Shown: positions 54,994 through 64,000 of the stretch, piece after piece
Layout: each line of letters starts with the position of its first letter
Position numbering within the stretch: the stretch's first letter is position 1
Origin: Echiichthys vipera
Taxonomy: Eukaryota; Chordata; Actinopteri; Perciformes; Trachinidae
Length of the DNA: 64,000 nucleotides
Direction of reading: 5' to 3'
Assembly (NCBI GenBank): GCA_963691815.1
Contig: OY829654.1
Coordinates: 4,395,240-4,459,239 of the forward strand
Notes under the pieces: generated by a model
Seen by the model: the letters and a program-made list of their open reading frames with translations, nothing else
The model's database searches: none
What the model was told of the DNA's origin: nothing
Position numbers and translations under genes: made by a program

Positions 54994-55849
54994 TTTCCCC
55001 AGGCTGATTTCGCTCTCTGCTATTTCCTCATTTCCGCAATCCTGATTTTGACAGCTCTCAGCAGAATAAATTGCACAATACATGCATGAATTAGGAATTC
55101 ATTGAACAAGCTCTTAACGCAACATTGACATGATATCACCTTAAAAAGGAGATATGGTGAATATTGCTTATTAACACTGAGCAACACGATCATTCACATT
55201 CATGTTTCTGGACACCAGATAAATGTAAATCCTATCTCTTAGCTTGTTTTCTGTTCTCCACTCCTGAGGGAAACATCTTGCTCTTTGGCTGTTACACAGA
55301 GTCATTACCTGCCTGCTGTCGTCTGCTGTGCGAGTGTGATAGTGTGATTTTATGTGTGGGTAATTGTGTGATTAAAATACAGAATAAAAGAATATGTTAG
55401 CGAAATTAGATTAAAAAGAGTAAAACAATTAATTACAAGTATTTAAGGTGTCAAAAAGATGTGTTCAAGAGTTAAAAACATTCCAATTAATTTGAGGTGA
55501 AAAGCACATGTATAATGATAACAAGACATTACAGTGCACTTTGGATGTGTGTTCGGTGATCGATTAGTTTTGCCTACAGGCTTGAGGGGGAAATCTTGCA
55601 GTGCAATGCTTCACTTTTAATGAAGCCTGCAAAAGGTTCAACAGCTTGTCTGTTTTCTTCATTCACATTTCCATCTTCAGGGACATTACATGGGTAGCTT
55701 ACAATGGGCAGCTTTTTAACTGAAGACCACTGCCTGCTGCGGCTTTAAACAGTAAAGGAAAATGGGAAGGGATATTTCACTCCCAAATAGTATATTGAAT
55801 ATTAGTAAATTGATGTAATTTGAAGGGACAAATTACCTCAACTACCTCA
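54994..55849. other. Unassigned
   Basis: No supported feature. Confidence 0.45.
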
Positions 55850-56315
55850 CTCTAGTAGCCTCGCAAGATCAGGATGGTCTCGGCTCCATTGTATTTTACT
55901 CAAAGATCAGTCTGGTAACATGCGTCAGAGAAAATTTGGGGAAGTTTGACCAAGTGACCGAACCAATAAGCGTTTGTTTTGAGGTGGATATAAGTGTGAC
56001 GAAACGAGAAGAAACTGTTCAGTGTCAACAACATAGCGTACTTGGATCCTTCTGTTGGAATATGGACCGGCACCTGAAATTGGGCCTTTTATCCGTAAAT
56101 TTGCATTACACAAACGATGCTGCTACCACGTCATACGGTTTGTTGATCCGATTGGTTGATTTGGCCCGTATATTGGTGATAGACAGATGGTTTATCCAAT
56201 CAGCAAACAGTATTTTCGACCTTTCCAAATGATCTTCAAACCACAATTCCTAAATGGATATGCTGAGCAAATTATGCGAATCAATCCATCTGGGGAGTCA
56301 GGTTATCACTCAAGG
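55850..56315 (+). repeat. Interspersed repeat family D, copy 2
   Basis: Starts near CTCTAGTAGCCTCGCAAGAT and contains CCATTGTATTTTACTC, GATCAGTCTGGTAAC, ATATGGACCGGCACC and CCATCTGGGGAGTCAGG, the same block order as the reverse of 44535-45110. Confidence 0.75.
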
Positions 56316-56509
56316 GAATCAGTGTTAAAAAACCCACAAAACTTTCCTCACTGACACATGCGTGGTCTGCCATCAAACTTCACGACACATATGTATTTTA
56401 GCAGGCTGGAGACATCACGTTGCACCCTTTCACGGAGAAGTGATTTCTGGAAACCACTGGAAACATTTCCAAATGTCTCTTCTACAAAGAAGGAGAAAAT
56501 AAATCATTA

Positions 56510-56699
56510 AGACAGAAAACTTTCAAACCAGATCGGTTCAACCAGGCAGCACGAGCCTCGAGACTGACACGTAGATATCGGAACGACGTCAGCCTTTGGC
56601 GTGAGCGTGCGGAGAGAGTGAAGCAGAGACTGGAGAGCAGCTCGTCTCCCACAGAGGTGAGGCTGGAGGAGAGTGCACTTTACCAGGGACGCAGGGAAG
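56510..56699 (+). promoter_or_regulatory. npbwr2: Candidate first noncoding exon of npbwr2
   Basis: The sequence turns GC-rich and ends CGCAGGGAAG followed by GTAAGC, a near-consensus splice donor (intron start 56700). It has no long ORF. Its place 1.3 kb before the receptor start fits a 5' UTR exon, but the transcript start and the connection are inference. Confidence 0.3.
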
Positions 56700-57284
56700 G
56701 TAAGCCCTCCTAAACTCAATTTATGCTCTTTGATATCTATAAAGTCCTAATGAAATATGCATATAGACAATATGCATATGGTTAAAAAGAGCATTTTTTT
56801 GGTTAAGAGAGCAATGTGTTTTTACATATGCGAGGTTTTAACGTTATTGCTCTGAATTTAGAAATGAAAGCGAGTTAATTCACTTTGACTGCGGGAAATT
56901 AGATGCGTGGCTAACTATGATTTATTAGGGATAATCATTCACGATATATGTAATTTAGAGAGAGAATATTAGCTGTTCAAAGTCTGATCCAGCTGCCTGT
57001 CGAACCCTGACACCTGGACTTAGTGTCGATCCATCGATTTCAAATCGTTGACACTAAAAGCTGCACCTGTTCTCTACTTAAGAGCCTCCACTCTAACTCC
57101 ATTGGTGTTTAAAATGTTTAAAGGCAACTAATCGATATCCACATCCCTCTGTTGTTCAGATTTCGGGATGCGCCACTCGTGCGTAAAACCCTGGCACCGT
57201 CTCCAGAGCGCACATGAAGCTCCGAGAGGAACGAACAATACCATATCATAAATGACCATCGTTAACCTTTTTGTGGACACGTTC

Positions 57285-57425
57285 AACATTTAAATACCCG
57301 TTTGAAATCTTCGGCACTGGGGGAGGAGAGAATCAGAGGAGGAGGAGGCAGGATTTCTTGTTCGAGAACAAACGCAACATCGGCAGACTGGATGAGATTT
57401 GCACGCCGATTTCAGAAAGGAAAAG
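57285..57425 (+). promoter_or_regulatory. npbwr2: Candidate proximal promoter and 5' UTR exon of npbwr2
   Basis: ATTTAAATAC near 57290 is TATA-like. A GGAGGAGGAGG purine stretch follows near 57335, and the segment ends GGAAAAG followed by GTGAGG, a good splice donor with the intron starting at 57426. It pairs with the acceptor at 57643-57644. The exon would be noncoding. Confidence 0.4.
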
Positions 57426-57644
57426 GTGAGGGAGTGAACCCGAGTGGAGATAAAGAAAATGTGAAATATTTTTAAAGAAGAGGTAATGGAAAATCAACCC
57501 CGACACAAAAGTAACTCTCCCCTCTGGAGGAAATCTGTCTGACAGGATTATTATTTATGCGTATGATCTCCCAACATCACTCAAGTGAATGGGAACACTC
57601 TACATCATTCTGACATGTTCTCTCTTTTTTTAATAACATTCCAG
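57426..57644 (+). other. npbwr2: Candidate 5' UTR intron of npbwr2 (219 bp)
   Basis: Starts GTGAGGGAG and ends in a T-rich tract with TAATAACATTCCAG, giving donor, branch-like site and acceptor in the right order. Removing it would place a short 5' UTR (57645-57987) directly before the coding start. Not proven without transcript data. Confidence 0.4.
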
Positions 57645-57987
57645 AAACTGAGACAAAAGTAAAACTACTGACCCTGGTGGACTGCTGGACCTGCTGTTAC
57701 ATTCTCAGTGAGTTGCTGGTTTTCCCTGGAATTCAATTTTGGACCTTTTGCTCTAAAGACTGGTCTCTGTTTTCTGCAAGTGGTCTGAACTCTTCTTCAG
57801 TAATGTAATGGAAGGTGTTCCCACCTTAACTTAACCTTTCTGTTTGCTGAACTGTGCATACTGTACCTTTTAGACTCAATGACAAATGACTGATGTTTCC
57901 TGTGAGAAAATATGTCTAAAAAGGAAGACTAAGACGCTTATGTTTCTCTAAAAAACAAAATATATATTTTTATCAACCGCTCAAAAC

Positions 57988-59004
57988 ATGGAGAATGTGT
58001 CCCTTCCTGGTGGTGAACCGCCAGTCTGCAACGACTCTGTGGACTTCTACTCCCTCACATCAGGTAACCGCACTGACCTGAACTGCACTCCGCCCTCTGA
58101 GTTTTACTTCTATGCCGACCTTTACGTCATTCTACCAGTCATCTACTCTATAATCTGTGCCGTGGGACTGACAGGCAACACGGCTGTCATCTACGTGATC
58201 CTGAAAGCCCCCAAGATGAAAACAGTAACGAATATGTTCATCCTGAACTTGGCCATCGCTGATGATTTGTTCACCTTAGTGTTGCCAATCAACATAGCCG
58301 AACACTTGCTGCACTACTGGCCTTTTGGTGAGGTTTTGTGCAAAGTCATCCTAAGCATAGACCACTACAACATCTTCTCCAGTATCTATTTTCTGACAGT
58401 TATGAGCATTGACCGCTACCTGGTTGTTCTGGCCACGGTGAGGTCCAAGCGCATGCCTTACCGCACCTACCGAGCAGCCAAAATCATCTCACTATGTGTC
58501 TGGATCCTCGTTATTCTCATCGTCATGCCTTTCACTGTTTTTGCTGGCGTTTACATAAACCCAAATGATGGAAGGAAAAGCTGCGTGCTCAGCTTCCCTA
58601 GCCCTGAGAGTTTGTGGTTCAAAGCTAGCAGGATCTACACGCTCATCCTGGGCTTCGCCATCCCGGTCTCGACCATCTGTATCTTATACACCATGATGCT
58701 CTACAAGCTGAGGAACATGCGGCTCAACAGCAATGCTAAGGCGCTGGATAAGGCCAAGAAGAAAGTCACCATCATGGTGTTTATTGTCTTGGCTGTCTGC
58801 CTGTTCTGCTGGACGCCGTTCCACCTCAGCACCATCGTGGCTCTGACGACTGACCTGAGAACCACGCCTCTCCTGATCGGGATCTCCTATTTCATAACTA
58901 GCCTGAGCTATGCCAACTCCTGCCTCAACCCGTTCCTCTACGCCTTCCTGGACGACAGCTTCAGGAAAGCCTTCAAGAAAATGTTGGAATGTAGACCAGC
59001 CTGA
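57988..59004 (+). CDS. npbwr2: Neuropeptides B/W receptor type 2 (class A GPCR), intact
   Basis: Encodes 338 residues in one exon, close to the 328-333 of human NPBWR1/2. The N-terminus has N-glycosylation sites (N3, N15, N27, N32). Seven hydrophobic segments carry class A landmarks: N64 (TM1), D92 in L-A-I-A-D (TM2), C118 and C199 for the extracellular disulphide, D125 in I-D-H-Y-N (TM3, expected to contact basic ligand residues), D-R-Y at 142-144, C-W-T-P at 274-277 and N-P-F-L-Y at 314-318. The tail is short with C335 for possible palmitoylation. I-A-E-H-L-L-x-Y-W-P-F-G-E, D-H-Y-N-I-F-S-S-I-Y-F-L and W-F-K-A-S-R favour type 2 over type 1. Family members couple to Gi/o, lowering cAMP, and act in feeding, stress and pain circuits at the plasma membrane. 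ATG 57988 is the first in frame after upstream stops. Teleosts can have 2a and 2b copies; I cannot say which this is. Opioid and somatostatin receptors are the nearest alternatives and fit less well. Confidence 0.93.
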   Translation: MENVSLPGGEPPVCNDSVDFYSLTSGNRTDLNCTPPSEFYFYADLYVILPVIYSIICAVGLTGNTAVIYVILKAPKMKTVTNMFILNLAIADDLFTLVLPINIAEHLLHYWPFGEVLCKVILSIDHYNIFSSIYFLTVMSIDRYLVVLATVRSKRMPYRTYRAAKIISLCVWILVILIVMPFTVFAGVYINPNDGRKSCVLSFPSPESLWFKASRIYTLILGFAIPVSTICILYTMMLYKLRNMRLNSNAKALDKAKKKVTIMVFIVLAVCLFCWTPFHLSTIVALTTDLRTTPLLIGISYFITSLSYANSCLNPFLYAFLDDSFRKAFKKMLECRPA

Positions 59005-59130
59005 ATGTACGACATGAAACCTGTCACAGAGGTCAACAGAGACTTACTGGGTGAGGACAGACTGTGATGGGAAAAGATTTAGGTTCAAATCTGATTCTCA
59101 ATGTACGTGATGCAGATTGGTTTGGCTTGT
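59005..59130 (+). other. npbwr2: Start of npbwr2 3' UTR
   Basis: Directly follows the TGA. No clear poly(A) signal before the MITE at 59131, so the 3' end may lie beyond it or be missed. Confidence 0.4.
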
Positions 59131-59454
59131 TAAAGCTGCACTAGGCAACTTTGCACATTGTTTACACATTATAGCAAATCTCTTTGATATATAGAAATCA
59201 TCTATAATAATGCCTGTAAATGGCACACTCTATTCTTAATGAGAGAAAATCCATCTATTAACACTGTATTACAGTTAACCAAAGTGATGAAAGAGGAAAC
59301 GTCTAGACAGAGAGCTGCTTAAGTGACTTTAAATTCCTCACTTCCTGTGGGCGGGGACAATCTTGCGCCAGCACAGGTCATTCCGAAGCCTCTGTTGAGG
59401 GACAAGATGGATTTTTGTCACAGTTTTTTTATGTTTGCCTAGTGCAGCCTTTTA
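59131..59454. mobile_element. MITE with TA-flanked inverted ends, 324 bp
   Basis: Left end TAAAGCTGCACTAGGCAA, right end (reversed) TAAAAGGCTGCACTAGGCAA, inverted repeats of about 20 bp, noncoding. It starts 127 bp after the receptor stop codon and so probably lies within its 3' UTR. A TA duplication would fit Tc1/mariner, but superfamily is unproven. Confidence 0.8.
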
Positions 59455-60131
59455 CAGCTCTGAGAGCACAGTGAGTGTGTGAGAGAATATTGGAAGAGGA
59501 CATTAATAGGCAATAATGCTTGCAATAGGTAAAAATAATGGTTGATATACAGGACAATTACAGCATTAAAAAAACAACAGCAGCAGCTTGTTATAACTCT
59601 AAGCAGAATTGCCCATCATCATCATGTCTGTATAACTGCCCAGGAAATCTAATTATTTTCCAGTTTAAGACTGCAATTAAAATGTCAGACCCTGTTCCAC
59701 AGCGGTAAAAAAACATCCAATTATGAGGCAGTGAGCCGAGATGGGTCAGTGCAAACAGTTATGACCTTCACTGGACTCCATCCAAACTCAAAGGACTGAG
59801 GAGTGCCTCTGAGGGGGGAACATCTGCTGTGTGGAGAAAATACAGTTTATACAGTGTCATTGATTTGCATGTTGTCAATCAAATGAACGTCATAAGAATA
59901 GTCAGGGTTAGAGGGTAACATGATGCATGTCAGGGGATTACAGGTGTTTATCCATCATAAAGAGGGGGTTGGGAGAAGATTCAATGAAGTTGTGGGATGA
60001 CTGGAGAAATATTGTGTATTTCATGTATGCAAACACAACCTGCCTTTAAATGATGCCATGTTTTGAGCAAAGTAATCTCAAAAGGAACCAAATGATACAT
60101 TTTGTGGATTACTTTAGATTTTAGAGTTCTG
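59455..60131. other. Unassigned downstream of npbwr2
   Basis: No gene or clear repeat. Confidence 0.45.
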
Positions 60132-60138
60132 TTTTTTT

Positions 60139-60175
<37 letters not shown>
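60132..60175. repeat. T17-G27 homopolymer junction
   Basis: Seventeen Ts followed directly by twenty-seven Gs. Such a G run can form quadruplexes and is prone to length error in sequencing. Confidence 0.9.
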
Positions 60176-60179
<4 letters not shown>

Positions 60180-62740
60180 AAAGTAAGGTTAAATACAGTA
60201 TGTACCACTTAAGAAATGAAAAAGGAACCTCACACACCCTGACAACAGTAGCTTAGGCCTGATATGAGACAGGCATGGGACAGGAGGGCTATGTAAAATG
60301 TAATCTGTGTTTCTCTTCACGTCTTCAGTTTTTCTATTGTGAGTGTTTGTCGCCCCCTGTTGTCAACGGGGTGGTGTTACCTGAACATGCAGCCAGAGCC
60401 ATTTATGGAGTGACGACAGTGAGAGGATTTACACAGTTTTACACAGCTTGTGGTATTTACAAAGATCATTTACAATGTCTCATTTCACTTCATGGATGTT
60501 TGATCTCGATGTAGTGTTCTTGAGTCAGACCAGAGTTAAAATCAGGAAGACATCGAAAACATGTTGAGTGCACAGAGGGGAAGATACATGTAGGTAAAAG
60601 GAAAAATCTCGCAAAGAAAACGATTTTTAATATATTCTGTAACATTTTAAATATATATATGATTTCCTAAGATGTATGGGCATATAGGATATTGGTCGGT
60701 TGCAAGATTTGTCAGACTCAAATGCATTGATTTGATGTATTCTTAATTAAATAATGATTAAATAGCTGTTACCATCATTACTATGTAATGTGTTTGGAGC
60801 TTCATCCTGGTGCTTGTGTGTGAAAACTTTTTGAGCCCTGGCCCAAGATCATCTTGGGTGTGTGGGGTGTGACGTACGAGTAAGATGTAGTCAGATATTT
60901 CACTGTTGACCACTGTTGTTGCTGCGGCCCTCTAAAGCTACATGGAAGGACATACAGTAACTGTGGCTTTCAATATTTCCATCAGGACAATTCTACCTTT
61001 AAAACACCCTGTGTGGATGATGCCCGTTTGCAACATTTAATCAGCAGCAAAAAACATGCTACATCCTTCTATACATGTAAACTCTTGATTTTAACTTTAT
61101 TTATTCTCTGTTTGATTTAAAAGAAATTGTTAAAATTAGAGGTTGCTAACCTGAAACATAACAAGTCACCTTGGCCATCTACGAGAGAAAAATGTAGTCA
61201 GGCCTTCACTTCGCTGGAACCGCATTTGAATTGTTCTTTCATGTCAGCTAGTATTGTCCATGTCTCGTGCTGTCCAGAGACAAAGACAATTAATGGGAAT
61301 ATCCGGGAAGATGCTGACGGCAGGAACAGCTCATCAGCCATGTGAGTTCAATGTTCACTTTGTCAGAAGTTATTCAGCAAAGTGTTTCCATATCCTGTTT
61401 AGAGCATCATATCTTTTTTTCCACACAGGTAAAAAGCACCTCAAACGAGAGTTAAAACTTTTTCACTCAGTGGAGGAAGTTTTATTGGATTTTGCTGATC
61501 CATTTGGTATCTTTGGTTAATTTAAGATTCTTGTACAGTAGATTAAAAAAGAGTTCTGACCAAACACAAGTTTGTAAAGAAGAAACAACAGAGCTCAAGA
61601 GGTTTGAGAAGGTCATCCTGTGCTAATTTGTCCAACATTTATATTCTGTTAGAGCTTTCTGTCTGCAGTATTGTACAGTTTGACGGTACAGAATATGATA
61701 GTGTAAGTGTGTTATAGTATAAGAACAGACAGTTTCCTTCTCTTTTGAATGTTGTAAATTAACCCACAATCCCAGTGTAACTCATTTCAACCTCTTGATC
61801 TATAAAATGAGCAAACAGCACATCCTGTTGTAGAGGACGTCAGCGTTTGTCTTTATGGCTCTGACTGCAAAGACTATTCCACGTCCTATTGTAAATAGCT
61901 CAGTCCTTTTTTTTGCCATTTATCTGTACAGTCATATACAATGTATAATCAAATATTCTTCAGAATTTAAACTTGTGTGACACAAACGAGAAATAATATA
62001 AAATTTGAGACATCTCATGTAATTTATTTGTGTATTTTCCTAATTATTTCATGTCTGTCGATACCTGTTAATGATTTGATAAATATATGTTTATTCTGCC
62101 AGTAGTACTTGTGTATTTTTGATATATTTTAAAGTCAAAGTCGCTTTATTTGATAGCTACAATAAATGTGCAGAAATGTCTTTGATTATTGTGCAGAAAC
62201 ATTCACTCATCAGACTGAAAACATTTTCACAGTGCTGAAAATGATGAAGACATACAGTATTTTTATTCTTATCAGCATCATCAGTGGTTTGGGTCAGGGT
62301 CAGGGTCAACACAGATTCTTTACATGGGTTACTACATCAGCTACTGTATCAGCTGAAGGGCAGAGGGATGGAGAGGTGCTCAGAGCTTCTTGTCAGCAAA
62401 AGGTCACAGATTCAATCTCAACAGCAGCCTGTGTGCCCGTGGTGTGCTGCCAGGGAGATGATGTTACAGAGCAACAGAGACACTGAGTGTCTGCTGTACA
62501 GTAAGATGGATGCACCTCAAAACAAAATGTCAAGTTAAAATGAATGATAGTATAAACCTTAACTGTTCCATTAATCAGCATTTGCATATTAACATTTTTT
62601 GCATTTATAGCCATTTGAGTTAGAGGAGTCCAAATCAGAGATAAAAGGTATGTTAAAATAAAAAAATAATAAAAATGTTTATCTCGTACATAGGAGAGAT
62701 AAAGGATAGATTTTGGCCAACAGTGCTAGACATTTTCATC
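60176..62740. other. Unassigned
   Basis: Short frames (for example 61127-61345, 61254-61520, 62166-62486) show no motif. GGTCAG repeats three times near 62290-62310. AATAAA-type signals are frequent because the region is AT-rich, so none can be assigned to npbwr2. Confidence 0.45.
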
Positions 62741-62744
62741 TTGC

Positions 62745-63240
62745 CTTTCAGGGCTTCCAAAAAAGCCCTTACTCCGCAAAGGAGCAGCGGCTCTACTCGG
62801 AGTTCCTCACGGATGGCTGAACTTCTCACCCTATCTCTAAGGGAGACTCCAGCCACCCTCCTGAGAAAACCCATTTCGGCCGCTTGTACCCGCGACCTCG
62901 TTCTTTCAGTCATGACCCAGCTTTCATGACCATACGTGAGGGTAGGAACGAAGATTGACCGGGAGATCGAGAGCTTTGCCTTCCGGCTCAGCTCTCTTTT
63001 CGTCACGGTGCGGTAGAGCGACTGCAACATCGCCCCCGCTGCTCGGATTCTCCGGCCAAACTCACGCTCCATCGTCCCCTCACTCGTGAACATGATCCCG
63101 AGGTACTTGAACTCCTTTACTTGGGGTAAGGACTCATTCCCTACCTGGAGTAAGCAATCCACTGTTTCCTGCTGAGAGCCATGGCCTCAGATTTAGAGGT
63201 GCTGATCCTCATCCCAGCTGTTTCACACTCGGCTGTGATC
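62745..63240 (-). pseudogene. Rex3 RT thumb and C-terminal domain
   Basis: Resumes with A-E-C-E-T-A-G-M-R-I-S-T-S-K-S-E-A-M in one frame and, after a one-base shift near 63160, D-C-L-L-Q-V-G-N-E-S-L-P-Q-V-K-E-F-K-Y-L-G in the next. It continues L-T-Y-G-H-E-S-W-V-M-T-E and A-A-E-M-G-F-L-R-R-V-A-G-V to about 62790, where RTE text stops and unrelated sequence follows. Confidence 0.85.
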
Positions 63241-63900
63241 CGTGAAAATCCGGAACAGGATTGGTGACAAAGCGCACCCCTGGCGGAGGCCAACCCCCAC
63301 CGTGAACGAATCCGACTTACTGCCGAGTATCCGGACACAGCTCTCACTTTGGGTGTACAGAGATTGGATGGCCCACAGAAGTGACCCCCTCACCCCATAC
63401 TCCCGCAGCACCTCCCACAGTATCTCCCGAGGGACCCGGTCATATGCCTTCTCCAGATCCACAAAACACATGTAGACTGGATGAGCATACTCCCAGGCCC
63501 CCTCCAGGATCCTTGCGAGAATGAAGAGCTGGTCCGTTGTTCCACGTCCAGGACGGAATCCGCATTGTTCCTCTTCAATCTGAGGTTCGACTATAGGACG
63601 AACCCTCCTTTCCAGCACCTTGGAGTAGACTTTACCAGGGAGGCTGAGTAGTGTGATACCCCTGTAATTGGCACACACCCTCTGGTCCCCCTTTTTAAAA
63701 AGAGGAACCACCACCCCAGTCTGCCACTCCCTTGGCACTGTCCCAGACTTCCACGCAATGTTGAAGAGACGTGTCAACCAAGACAGCCCCTCCAAACCCA
63801 AAGTTTTCAGCATTTCTGGACGAATCTCATCAACCCCTTGGGCTTTGCCACTGTGGAGTTGTTTGACTACCTCAGTGACATCCGCCAGGGATATTGACAA
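63223..63900 (-). pseudogene. Rex3 reverse transcriptase, fingers and palm
   Basis: Long frame of 225 residues. L-H-S-G-K-A-Q-G-V-D-E-I-R-P-E opens the RT. V-P-L-F-K-K-G-D-Q-R and N-Y-R-G-I-T-L-L-S form block 1, E-E-Q-C-G-F-R-P-G-R-G-T-T-D-Q block 2, and C-F-V-D-L-E-K-A-Y-D-R-V-P block 3 with the first catalytic Asp. V-G-L-R-Q-G-C-A-L-S-P-I-L-F is block 4. After F-R-I-F the sequence jumps, so the (F/Y)-A-D-D catalytic block is missing. Confidence 0.88.
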
Positions 63901-64000
63901 TGATTCCCCATCAGCCTCCAGCTCTGCCTCTACAAAAGAGGGCGTGTTAGTCGGATTAAGGAGTTCCTCAAAGTGCTCCTTCCACCGCCGATTACCTCAT

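Larger units (their letters stand above)
62745..64000 (-). mobile_element. Rex3-type RTE LINE fragment
   Basis: Reverse-strand RT and C-terminal region of an RTE-clade LINE of Rex3 type, running off the window edge. It ends within the C-terminal domain near 62760 and lacks the 3' UTR. The stretch around 63706-63725 (reverse: TGGCAGACTGGGGTGGTGGT) matches, as far as I recall, a conserved Rex3 RT site used to detect this family in fish. Reading is broken between 63340 and 63141. Confidence 0.88.

Noticed and set aside
60275..60514. 79-residue frame downstream of npbwr2
   Set aside because: No motif, no conservation evidence; likely chance.

Overview
This is vertebrate nuclear DNA, most probably from a teleost fish. 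The evidence is the repeat content: a Rex3-type RTE LINE, fish-type L2 and Rex1/CR1-group LINEs, Tc1, hAT and PIF/Harbinger DNA transposons, a Penelope-like element, several Ty3/Gypsy LTR elements, a tRNA-derived SINE and long (TG)n/(CA)n microsatellites. There is no bacterial-style gene packing. No species can be named from the window alone.

Only one convincing intact host gene is present: a single-exon rhodopsin-class GPCR at 57988-59004 (+), which I read as a neuropeptide B/W receptor of the NPBWR2 type. Candidate untranslated exons and a 219-bp 5' UTR intron lie just upstream. A second, much weaker candidate is a small single-pass membrane protein ORF at 34295-34543 (-), joined to LINE debris.

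Layout. 0-5.2 kb: a reverse-strand L2 LINE fragment, then a decayed reverse-strand Gypsy element. 7.8-13.9 kb: a nested stack. A Gypsy gag is split by a LINE with a TATC-repeat tail, that tail carries an almost complete Tc1 element, and an L1/Tx1-type ORF1 fragment sits at the end of the gag. 15-23 kb: a mid-size inverted-repeat element, a LINE RT fragment, another LINE interrupted by a hAT element with a perfect 8-bp target duplication, then a second L2 copy. 25.8-28.9 kb: a second Gypsy element with a PNMA-like gag. 30-36.6 kb: a SINE, a solo LTR, a second copy of the 15-kb repeat, a LINE fragment and two small MITEs. 38.3-42.5 kb: two PIF/Harbinger elements around a possible LTR. 44-56 kb: dispersed repeat families, two of them present as inverted pairs, plus a Penelope-like GIY-YIG element. 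56-62 kb: the receptor gene and its flanks. 62.7-64 kb: a Rex3 fragment on the reverse strand running off the edge.

Apart from the receptor, the coding traces are selfish-element proteins, nearly all broken by frameshifts, stops or internal deletions, so they do not form a pathway. The readable biology is the order of insertion and decay around a conserved neuropeptide receptor locus. Protein-family names come from motif recognition by eye; no search was run.
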